From CAZXMB01 sp964641715 (GTDB taxonomy: Bacteria; Desulfobacterota; BSN033; UBA1163), in assembly GCA_964641715.1 (NCBI GenBank), contig CAZXMB010000020.1:1-24191 (forward strand): a DNA stretch of 24,191 nt, written 5' to 3'. The notes beneath the pieces were generated by a model. The model saw nothing but the letters and a program-made list of their open reading frames with translations. It did not search any database and was not told the origin of the DNA. Each line of letters opens with the position of its first letter. The stretch's first letter is position 1. Shown piece by piece: positions 8,126 through 14,650 of this stretch. The position numbers and the translations under genes are program-made.

Positions 8126-9304
8126 ATGAAGAAGGTCTTTGCGGTTATCTCAGTTGTTTCCCTCCTGATGGCTTCGCCAGCCATTGCCCAGACCCTTTTC
8201 CCTGAAGAACCTGCCAAAGGGGCCCGTCTCTTCGTCAGCAAAGGATGTGTGAAATGCCATGCCCTTAAGGGCGAAGGAGGAAAGATCGGACCCGACCTGG
8301 GAAAGATTGATTTCGGGGATACTCAATCAGACCTCGCCGCAAAAGTCTGGAACCATATCCCCTCCATGATCCTCGGCATGGAGCGAACAAGGATGATCAG
8401 GCCGCTCATGAACGGACAGGAGTTTACCGATATTTCAGCCTATCTCTATTTCCTTAAATTCTTCGATGAACCCGGGAATGCGGCTCAGGGGAGGTTCATC
8501 TTCAATGAGAAAGGATGCCAGACCTGCCACCCCTCTTCTGGCAAAGGCAGGGAAGGAGAACCCGGTCTGGATCTTTTTCCACAGAACATCTCCCCCGTCT
8601 TTCTGAGTCAGGTGATCTGGAATCATGGTCCGGACATGATTGCCCGGATGGTCCGGCTGGGGATCAAATGGCCTGAATTCAAGGGGACAGAGATGATGGA
8701 TCTTTTGGAATATCTTAAAGCCAATGCTAAGGGGGCTAGGGAGGCGGCTTTTATCACCCCGGGGAATCCAAAAGATGGAAAACGGGTTTTTTCGGAAAAA
8801 GGGTGTTTTAAATGTCATACCATACGGGGAGAAGGGGTAAAGGATGGGGATGACCTTGGGAAGAAGGCAAAGACCTTTTATAAAAGCCTCACCCAGATTG
8901 CCTCGGGCATGTGGAACAAAGGACCGACTGTTTTGGCGAAGATGGCCCAGACGCCTACTGGAATTCCCAAATTCACACCAAAGGAGATGGCCGATCTTCT
9001 GGCCTTTCTCTACTTCCTTCACTTTACCGACGAACCCGGAAATCCTGTAAATGGGAAAAGTCTATTTTCAGAAAAGGGGTGCGTAAAATGTCATCACCTC
9101 GACGGGAAAGCCGGCGAATGGATGTCTATTGATCTTTCCCAATATCAGGGAAAGCCTCAGATGGAAATCATCGCCAATATCTGGAACCACAGTATCGGGA
9201 TTCAGAAGGCCGCCAGGGAGAAAGGTCTTCAATGGCCCCGTTTTAAAAAGGGGGAGGTCCGGGACCTCCTTGAATACATCCGGATGCCCAAGAAAAGACC
9301 TTAA
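8126..9304 (+). CDS. Exported tetra-domain cytochrome c (four monohaem modules)
   Basis: This 392-residue protein has a signal peptide (MKKVFAVISVVSLLMASPAIA) and four tandem class-I-like cytochrome c modules, with haem sites starting at residues 41, 131, 227 and 319 (CVKCH, CQTCH, CFKCH, CVKCH). The repeat length is about 90-96 residues. Each module has a G-rich segment after the haem site and a W-N-H/K-x-x-x-[MVI] segment before an acidic helix that ends in LLxYL or similar. ATG 8126 is chosen because it begins the signal peptide and has an AAAGGGG ribosome site; an upstream TTG at 8084 in the same frame overlaps the NrfD gene. The next gene is its paralogue. A soluble periplasmic electron wire or reservoir serving the Qrc-like complex is the likely role. 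Confidence 0.88.
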   Translation: MKKVFAVISVVSLLMASPAIAQTLFPEEPAKGARLFVSKGCVKCHALKGEGGKIGPDLGKIDFGDTQSDLAAKVWNHIPSMILGMERTRMIRPLMNGQEFTDISAYLYFLKFFDEPGNAAQGRFIFNEKGCQTCHPSSGKGREGEPGLDLFPQNISPVFLSQVIWNHGPDMIARMVRLGIKWPEFKGTEMMDLLEYLKANAKGAREAAFITPGNPKDGKRVFSEKGCFKCHTIRGEGVKDGDDLGKKAKTFYKSLTQIASGMWNKGPTVLAKMAQTPTGIPKFTPKEMADLLAFLYFLHFTDEPGNPVNGKSLFSEKGCVKCHHLDGKAGEWMSIDLSQYQGKPQMEIIANIWNHSIGIQKAAREKGLQWPRFKKGEVRDLLEYIRMPKKRP

Positions 9305-9382
9305 TCTTTAAAAACAATGACCACCCATTCTCAAACAGTTTCCCTGCGGAGGGTTGAGAAGGCAGGAGGGAAAGGGAAAAAG

Positions 9383-10549
9383 ATGAAGAGAATCCTGATC
9401 TATTTTTCAATTATCCTTCTCTTTCTTGGAGGGATCCTCATCTTCTGGAACTCAGGAAGAAGTGCTGAAAAGAAGGGAGAGTATCTTGTTCCGGGAGATG
9501 TGAAGGAGGGATGGAAAATCTTTGCAATGAAAAAGTGCAATGCGTGCCATTCGATCTGGGGAGAGGGGGGAAAGGGAGGCCCTGACCTCGGAAGCCTTCC
9601 GGAATCTTACGTAACCCCCTCTCAACTGGCAGCCCTGATGTGGAACCACGGGCCCCAGATGTGGGGAAGGATGCCGGCCAGGAAGATTCCCTATCTGAAG
9701 ATTGAGAGGAATGAGATGGCCGATCTCTTCGCCTTCCTCTATTTTCTCCGGTATATGGATGAGCCGGGAAACCCTTCAAAGGGGGAAAGGCTGATCGAGG
9801 CAAAGGGGTGCGGGAAATGCCATGCTTTAAAGGAAGGGCTAAAGGGAGATCTCAGTCGTTGGGGAATGTATGTGAATCCGATTCTCTGGGCACAGATGAT
9901 GTGGAACCATGCCCCGCAGATGGAAAAGGAGATGAAACGAAAGGAGATCCCTTGGGTCGAATTTAAAGAGAATGAAATGGTTGACCTTATTGCCTATATC
10001 CGGGGCCTCACTCCGGGGGTTGAAAAAGTCTACCTTTCCCCTGGCGACCCACAAACAGGGGAGACGCTTTTTAAAAGGAAGGGATGTATAAAGTGCCACC
10101 GCCCGGATGAAAAACTTGATCTCTCAAAAAGAAAAGGGTTTCCGACCACGATAGGCCGGTTGGCAGGGTTGATGTGGAATCACTCCCATGAGATGTGGAA
10201 AGGGATGGAGGAAAAGGGCATGGAACGTCCCATCCTTTCCGCCCAGGAGATGGCCGATTTAGTCGCCTATCTCTTTTCGACCCGATATTTCGATGAGCCG
10301 GGCGATCCGAACCGGGGAAAATCCGTTTTTATGAAAAAACGGTGCGACTTCTGCCATACCAAAGGAGGGAAAGGGCCTGGCCTGACGAAATTAAAAGATC
10401 GGGTCTCTCCCATCTTCATGGCCCACACCATGTGGAATCATGGACCGGAGATGTGGGAGCAGATGAACAGGGCAAAAATATCCTGGCAAAAGATAGACCC
10501 CAGGGAATTAGTGGATCTCATGGAGTACCTGAATCGGGGACTACCCTAA
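9383..10549 (+). CDS. Membrane-anchored tetra-domain cytochrome c (paralogue of preceding gene)
   Basis: This 388-residue protein has an N-terminal hydrophobic segment (about residues 4-22) that is an uncleaved anchor or signal. Four tandem monohaem modules follow, with haem sites at residues 52, 143, 235 and 321 (CNACH, CGKCH, CIKCH, CDFCH). All four modules carry MWNHxxxM. The layout matches the preceding gene, so the pair arose by duplication. ATG 9383 starts the signal and lies downstream of an AGGAGGG sequence. The in-frame ATG at 9317 would add 22 polar residues ahead of the signal and has no ribosome site. The protein is predicted to be periplasmic and held to the inner membrane. Electron donor and acceptor are unknown. 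Confidence 0.86.
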   Translation: MKRILIYFSIILLFLGGILIFWNSGRSAEKKGEYLVPGDVKEGWKIFAMKKCNACHSIWGEGGKGGPDLGSLPESYVTPSQLAALMWNHGPQMWGRMPARKIPYLKIERNEMADLFAFLYFLRYMDEPGNPSKGERLIEAKGCGKCHALKEGLKGDLSRWGMYVNPILWAQMMWNHAPQMEKEMKRKEIPWVEFKENEMVDLIAYIRGLTPGVEKVYLSPGDPQTGETLFKRKGCIKCHRPDEKLDLSKRKGFPTTIGRLAGLMWNHSHEMWKGMEEKGMERPILSAQEMADLVAYLFSTRYFDEPGDPNRGKSVFMKKRCDFCHTKGGKGPGLTKLKDRVSPIFMAHTMWNHGPEMWEQMNRAKISWQKIDPRELVDLMEYLNRGLP

Positions 10550-10571
10550 TTCAAGGCAGAAACTCTAAGCA

Positions 10572-10680
10572 CGAAATCCGAAACACGAAACAAATACAAA
10601 AATTTAATTTCCAAATATTTAAAAAAGTTTCGATCATCTCAATTTAGGTGATTTGAATTTGTTTCGAATTTCGGGTTTCG
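10572..10680. repeat. 29-base imperfect inverted repeat in an A+T-rich spacer
   Basis: Arm 10572-10600 pairs with arm 10652-10680 at 25 of 29 positions. Both are built from CGAAA/CCGAAA/CGAAACAAAT words. The 51-base loop is A+T-rich. The spacer (10550-10718) separates the cytochrome genes from the regulator-flavoprotein pair and could end or weaken transcription between them. A related spacer sharing CGAAACAAA occurs at 19618-19765. Confidence 0.75.
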
Positions 10681-10718
10681 ATATTCGAATTTAAAGTTTT
10701 TTGCCTTTGGAGGTAAAG

Positions 10719-11192
10719 ATGGTTTCTGCAGAATGGTTGAAAAAGGCGGAATTATTTAAAGCCCTGGATGAATCCTCATTGAGTGTCCTCCTCTCCGCCT
10801 CATCGGAGGAATCTTTTCCCGAGGGAGGAATGATCTTCAAACAGGGAGAAAGGGCCAACCGTCTCTATGTGTTGATCGAAGGAGTGGTGGACCTCACAGT
10901 AAAAACCCAGGAGAGGATCGATTTTATGACCTCGAAAATTGACGGGGAGGGAGCTGTTTTCGGGACGGCTTCCCTGATGGAACCTTACCATTACAATGTC
11001 ACCGCCATCTGCCGGAAACCGACAAAGGTATTGACGATCGAGGCAGATCATCTGAAAAAGAGAATGGATGAAAATCCGGGGATGGGAATGGAGATCATGA
11101 AAAAGTTGGCCTCCCTCTATTTCAATCGCCTCAATGAGATGCGTTCCGGGGTTTCCAATCTTCTCAGAATGTTCGGGATGAAGACACCATGA
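10719..11192 (+). CDS. Stand-alone cyclic-nucleotide-binding-domain protein
   Basis: This 157-residue protein is made almost entirely of one cyclic-nucleotide-binding (Crp/Fnr effector) beta-barrel. Typical parts are LFKALDESSL, the FKQGERANRLYVLIEGVVDL strands, and a later GEGAVFGTASLM segment at the phosphate-binding-cassette position. A helix follows, but there is no C-terminal helix-turn-helix, so it is not an ordinary DNA-binding Crp. The cassette lacks a clear GExAL/RxS pattern, so the ligand may not be cAMP. ATG 10719 has a GGAGGT ribosome site. The stop overlaps the ATG of the flavoprotein (ATGA), which suggests that the domain senses a signal for, or sits in a complex with, that oxidoreductase. 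Confidence 0.85.
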   Translation: MVSAEWLKKAELFKALDESSLSVLLSASSEESFPEGGMIFKQGERANRLYVLIEGVVDLTVKTQERIDFMTSKIDGEGAVFGTASLMEPYHYNVTAICRKPTKVLTIEADHLKKRMDENPGMGMEIMKKLASLYFNRLNEMRSGVSNLLRMFGMKTP

Positions 11193-13006
11193 GAGAAAAT
11201 TTTTCAAATCGATTCTACATCCGGATTCCGGATCAGGCCTGGTATGAGGAGAATATCGGTTGTGAAAATGCCTGTCCGGTCAATACCCGGGCCCCACGAT
11301 ACATCTCCGCCATCGCCAAAGACGATTTTGATCTGGCCTTCCAGATCAACAGGGAAGATAACCTGTTCCCAGCCATTTTAGGCCGAATCTGCGTCCATCC
11401 GTGTGAAGAGAAATGCCGGAGGGGACTCTTGATCGACTCGCCCATCTCCATCTGTTCTTTAAAAAGGGCTTCGGCGGATCACAAAGCCTCCTCTCCCAGG
11501 ATTGGAAGTGGAATCAAGAAAAGAGATAAGAAGGTCGCCATCATCGGGGCTGGGCCTTCCGGTCTTTCAGCAGCCAATGACCTTGTTAGACTCGGGTATT
11601 CTGTCACAGTCTTTGAATCCCTCTCCATCCCCGGAGGCATGCTCAATGTGGGTATCCCTCCCTATCGCCTTCCCCGTAATGTCGTCCATCAGGCCATTGA
11701 AGAAGTGAAACAGCTCGGGGTGAAGATTGTGACCGAAACCCCCATCGGGGAAAAGTTGAATTTAGACCGATTGAGAATGGAGCATGATGCGGTCTATATC
11801 GCTGCAGGTGCCCATAAGGCAGAAAAATTGGGAATCCCGGGGGAGGACCTCCAAGGTGTGATCCACGGGGTCACCTTTATGCAGAGGGTAAATCTCGGGA
11901 TGGATCTCAGGATCGGCCAGAGAGTCGCCGTGGTGGGGGGAGGAAATACAGCCATGGATACGGCCCGTTCTTCCCTCCGTCTGGGAGCAAAAGAGGTCTT
12001 CATCCTCTACCGGAGGACCAGGGAGGAGATGCCGGTAGATCCGGGGGAGCTGGTACAGGTGGAAGAAGAAGGAATTCGGATCCAATTCCTCACCTCTCCC
12101 ACCAGGGTCCTCTCCAGAGACGGAATCAATGTGTCGGGCCTCAGATGTATTCGAAATCGTCCGGGTGAGCCTGAAAAGGATGGCCGGAGAAGGCCCGTTC
12201 CGATTGAGGGCTCTGAATTTGATATGGAGACTGACCTCCTCATCCCGGCGGTAAGCCAGTCCCCGGATATCTCCTTTCTCCCGGAAGAGATCGGCCTTGA
12301 GATCTCGAGATGGGACAGGCTGGCTGTCAATCCCCAGACGTTTGAGACGAACGTCCAGGGGATCTTTGCAGGTGGGGATTTCATTACAGGGCCGAGGGAT
12401 GTGATCCGCGTCATTGCCGATGGAAGAAGAGCAGCCCTCTCTATCCATTCCTATCTCAGCGGAGAAAAGATTGAAAAGAGACCTGCCATTTTTAAGCCTG
12501 TTCACGAGATAGAGATTGAACCGGAACTGGAAAAAATTTCAAGGCAGAGGATGGATACCCTACCGGTGGAGAAGCGTAAATCCATCCGTGAGGAAGTGGA
12601 GCTTGGCTTTTCCAGGGAGGTTGCCAGGCGAGAGGCCCTTCGATGTTTAAAATGTCATCTCTTCACGATCTTTGACCGGAAAAAGTGTATCCTTTGCGGC
12701 GGTTGTGTGGATATCTGCCCAAAATCCTGCCTCCGGATGGCCGGGCTCGATGAGATCAAAGGAGATGAAAAGCTATCCCAATTGATCAAATCCATTTATG
12801 GGATGTCCTTAAAAGAGGCAGGGGAACTCAACGTGGCCACTGCAATGATCAAGGATGAATCCCGTTGTATCCAGTGCGGTCTCTGTGCAAAACGATGCCC
12901 CACCGGGGCAATTACGATGGAGATGTATCATCGGGAGTCAACCTTCTGTAGAGATCCCGAATTGAACTACCACCAGCTACAAGCTGGTGGATCCTCTACT
13001 GACTGA
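11189..13006 (+). CDS. GltD-like FAD/NAD(P)-binding oxidoreductase with C-terminal ferredoxin domain
   Basis: This 605-residue cytoplasmic flavoprotein resembles the glutamate synthase small subunit and related electron-transfer flavoproteins. The N-terminal cysteines C25, C29, C68, C72 and C76 fit the GltD iron-sulfur domain. GAGPSG (residues 120-125) is the FAD dinucleotide-binding loop. A second loop, VGGGNTAMDTARSS, followed by LYRR, is the NAD(P) site. AGGDFITGPRDVI is the C-terminal FAD motif. Two ferredoxin-type clusters follow: CILCGGCVDICP and CIQCGLCAKRCP. No large GltB subunit is nearby, so glutamate synthesis is unlikely; electron exchange between NAD(P)H and ferredoxin or a membrane carrier is more plausible. 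The last dozen residues (YHQLQAGGSSTD) are read from the hairpin of the adjacent RNA element and may not be native. Confidence 0.88.
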   Translation: MRENFSNRFYIRIPDQAWYEENIGCENACPVNTRAPRYISAIAKDDFDLAFQINREDNLFPAILGRICVHPCEEKCRRGLLIDSPISICSLKRASADHKASSPRIGSGIKKRDKKVAIIGAGPSGLSAANDLVRLGYSVTVFESLSIPGGMLNVGIPPYRLPRNVVHQAIEEVKQLGVKIVTETPIGEKLNLDRLRMEHDAVYIAAGAHKAEKLGIPGEDLQGVIHGVTFMQRVNLGMDLRIGQRVAVVGGGNTAMDTARSSLRLGAKEVFILYRRTREEMPVDPGELVQVEEEGIRIQFLTSPTRVLSRDGINVSGLRCIRNRPGEPEKDGRRRPVPIEGSEFDMETDLLIPAVSQSPDISFLPEEIGLEISRWDRLAVNPQTFETNVQGIFAGGDFITGPRDVIRVIADGRRAALSIHSYLSGEKIEKRPAIFKPVHEIEIEPELEKISRQRMDTLPVEKRKSIREEVELGFSREVARREALRCLKCHLFTIFDRKKCILCGGCVDICPKSCLRMAGLDEIKGDEKLSQLIKSIYGMSLKEAGELNVATAMIKDESRCIQCGLCAKRCPTGAITMEMYHRESTFCRDPELNYHQLQAGGSSTD

Positions 13007-13127
13007 AGTTAGCTAAAAGCGAAACAACGAGCACGGAAATCCTCACGAGGGGAAATCTGAAAAACCTGCACACAGTGTGCATACTAAAGTGTTCGCCTGA
13101 AGGCGAGGGTTTTTCTCCCCGAGTGAG
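12970..13127 (+). ncRNA. Structured RNA element, omega/HEARO-like by architecture (class uncertain)
   Basis: Reading the plus strand gives a dense set of compatible helices. CCACCAGCT (12970-12978) pairs with AGCTGGTGG (12982-12990) around loop ACA. CTGAC (12999-13003) pairs with GTTAG (13008-13012) around TGAA. A long-range stem joins CTCAC (13042-13046) to GTGAG (13123-13127), then tandem G-A/G-A (13047-13048 with 13121-13122), then GGGGA (13049-13053) to TCCCC (13116-13120), then a 5-base bulge, then GAAAAACC (13059-13066) to GGTTTTTC (13108-13115). Inside it sit two hairpins: TGCACA/TGTGCA (13067-13081) and TCGCC/GGCGA with a TGAA loop (13093-13106). Helices of this quality are very unlikely by chance. 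A terminal palindrome plus a compact multi-branched core recalls IS200/IS605 and IscB-associated guide RNAs, but no nuclease ORF is adjacent. The family name is inference. Confidence 0.7.
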
Positions 13128-13194
13128 ACAATAATTCAGCCTTTTGCCTTCCCTCTCGAAGGAGGAAGGTGAGGATGGGGGTGAAAGAAGATTG

Positions 13195-13671
13195 ATGACT
13201 GGTGAGAAATCCATTTCTCGGAGAAAATTGATTGGCTATGCCTGGATCGGGGCCGGAGCCATTGTGGCCGGAGAATTGATTGCAGGCACTTTTGCCTTTC
13301 TATGGCCCAGGAGAAAGAAGAAAGGTGAAAAAATCTTCATCGCTGGAAAAGCGAACGATTTTAAGGTGGGCGAGATCATCTATTTCCGGAAAGAAAAGAC
13401 TTTCATCGGGAGATCGGAAAGAGGCTTTTTGGCATTCTCTGCGATCTGCCCCCATCTCCGTTGCATCGTCAACTGGAATGAGGTGCTCAAGAAGTTTGAG
13501 TGTCCCTGCCATGGTGCAAAATTCAACCTCAACGGGGAGGTTCTCGAAGGGCCTCCCCCTCGTCCTTTGGACCTCTACAAGCTCCAGATCGTTGAGGAAA
13601 AATTGGTGGTGGATACGGGTAGCCCGGTCGAAAGGAGCAAGTTCGATCCCTCTCAAATCGTCAAGGGGTAG
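13195..13671 (+). CDS. Tat-exported Rieske [2Fe-2S] protein
   Basis: This 158-residue protein has an N-terminal Tat-like signal anchor (SRRKLIGYAWIGAGAIVAGE) and a Rieske fold. Box 1 is C85-P-H87-L-R-C90 and box 2 is C103-P-C105-H106-G. C85, H87, C103 and H106 would bind the [2Fe-2S] cluster, and C90 and C105 would form the usual disulfide. Box 1 has Arg where respiratory Rieske proteins usually have Gly (CTHLGC), which may shift the redox potential. ATG 13195 is the first in-frame start that places the signal at the N-terminus; the frame is open upstream to a TTG at 13144. No cytochrome b is present in the window. The gene ends 5 bases before a cytochrome c gene, so the pair resembles a bc-type complex that lacks its b subunit. 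Confidence 0.88.
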   Translation: MTGEKSISRRKLIGYAWIGAGAIVAGELIAGTFAFLWPRRKKKGEKIFIAGKANDFKVGEIIYFRKEKTFIGRSERGFLAFSAICPHLRCIVNWNEVLKKFECPCHGAKFNLNGEVLEGPPPRPLDLYKLQIVEEKLVVDTGSPVERSKFDPSQIVKG

Positions 13672-13676
13672 AGAAA

Positions 13677-14501
13677 ATGTTTGAAAAAAAGATCTTCTTC
13701 GGGATGATTTTGACGTTAGCTACTGCCACCTACCTCACCGTTTACTGGGCATTGGAACCCCATCGGGTGAAGGTGGAAACAGAAAAGATGAGGCTGGTCG
13801 CCGCTGGAAAAGGGAAAAGCCTTTACCTGACGCACTGTGGCCGATGCCATGGGGAGGCAGGAGGCCCTCAGAAAAGGATCAGGGCAATTAACTCCAAGAG
13901 CTATCTCGAGGCTGTGGATGATACCATCCTTTATAAGATCATCGAGAGGGGAATCCCCCGGACGGGTATGGTTGCTCTCGGCGACAGAGAAGGGGGCCCG
14001 CTGAATCCGGAACAGATCAATAACCTGGTGGCCTTCATCCGGAGCTGGGAGAAGACCGCCCCCGTGTTGAAGGAAGAACCTCCTCCGAAGGAACGGCCAT
14101 TCTTCACCCAGGAAGAAGCAACCTATGTGGGCTCCAGTTCCTGCATCGAATGTCACGAAAGTCTCAATAAGACACATATCGATACCTGGAAAAGGTCACC
14201 GATGACGACAAAAGCCTTCTCTTTAATCCGGAATGAAAAGGATCAAACCAGATGTGCACCCTGTCATGCCACCGGATATGATCCCGAAAAGAAGACCTTC
14301 AAAGAGGAGAATGTAGGATGTGAGGCCTGCCATGGCCCCGGAGAAAAATACCAGGATATGATGACAGGAAAAGATCCTACGGAAGGGGGAAAGATAGCCA
14401 GGGAGAATGGCCTCAAGGCCTGCACCCGGTGTCATAAGGCCCATATCGGAAAGGAAGAACACGCCGGACTGGCGAGAAAGGGATTGCTTGTCTATCCGTA
14501 A
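13677..14501 (+). CDS. Anchored cytochrome: monohaem class-I domain fused to c554-like tetrahaem domain
   Basis: This 274-residue protein has an N-terminal membrane anchor (about residues 6-26). A monohaem cytochrome c domain follows, with CGRCH at residue 54 and a likely Met ligand near GIPRTGM. After a Pro-rich linker (about 128-142) comes a c554/c-prime-like region with CIECH (156), CAPCH (193), CEACH (215) and CTRCH (249). That gives five haems. ATG 13677 follows AAGGGG within the end of the Rieske gene. The C-terminal half resembles the first part of the octahaem protein encoded next (for example GCEACHGP and HATG phrases), so the two probably share ancestry. It may accept electrons from the Rieske protein. 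A strong terminator lies 54 bases downstream. Confidence 0.87.
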   Translation: MFEKKIFFGMILTLATATYLTVYWALEPHRVKVETEKMRLVAAGKGKSLYLTHCGRCHGEAGGPQKRIRAINSKSYLEAVDDTILYKIIERGIPRTGMVALGDREGGPLNPEQINNLVAFIRSWEKTAPVLKEEPPPKERPFFTQEEATYVGSSSCIECHESLNKTHIDTWKRSPMTTKAFSLIRNEKDQTRCAPCHATGYDPEKKTFKEENVGCEACHGPGEKYQDMMTGKDPTEGGKIARENGLKACTRCHKAHIGKEEHAGLARKGLLVYP

Positions 14502-14554
14502 TAAATATTTGATTTTTACTAATTTTTTATGCTATTTATAATCAATCGTTCAGG

Positions 14555-14583
14555 GGGGACGGAGAGATCCGTTCCCTTTTTTT
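14555..14583 (+). terminator. Rho-independent terminator of the respiratory operon
   Basis: GGGGACGGA (14555-14563) pairs with TCCGTTCCC (14568-14576) around a GAGA loop, with one G-T wobble, and is followed by seven T residues (14577-14583). It separates the Rieske/cytochrome pair from the octahaem gene. The octahaem gene therefore either has its own promoter or is reached by read-through. A TTGACA match at 14585-14590 has no well-spaced -10 partner. Confidence 0.85.
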
Positions 14584-14650
14584 ATTGACAGGAAGGGGGT
14601 GAAATGGATTTTAAAATTAAAAATCAATCAGATGAAAGGAGGAAAGGTTT

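Noticed and set aside
11762..12505. Minus-strand reading frame of 247 codons opposite the flavoprotein
   Set aside because: It lies wholly within the GltD-like gene, which has intact FAD and NAD(P) motifs, and has no ribosome site or recognisable product.
12652..12666. CXXCH motif (CLKCH) in the GltD-like flavoprotein as a haem site
   Set aside because: The protein has no signal peptide, and the cysteines sit beside a ferredoxin-type cluster region. Haem c is attached only in the periplasm, so this is a chance match.
11189..13006. Glutamate synthase small subunit (gltD)
   Set aside because: No large subunit is present, two extra ferredoxin clusters are fused to the C-terminus, and the neighbours are respiratory. 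The symbol would mislead.
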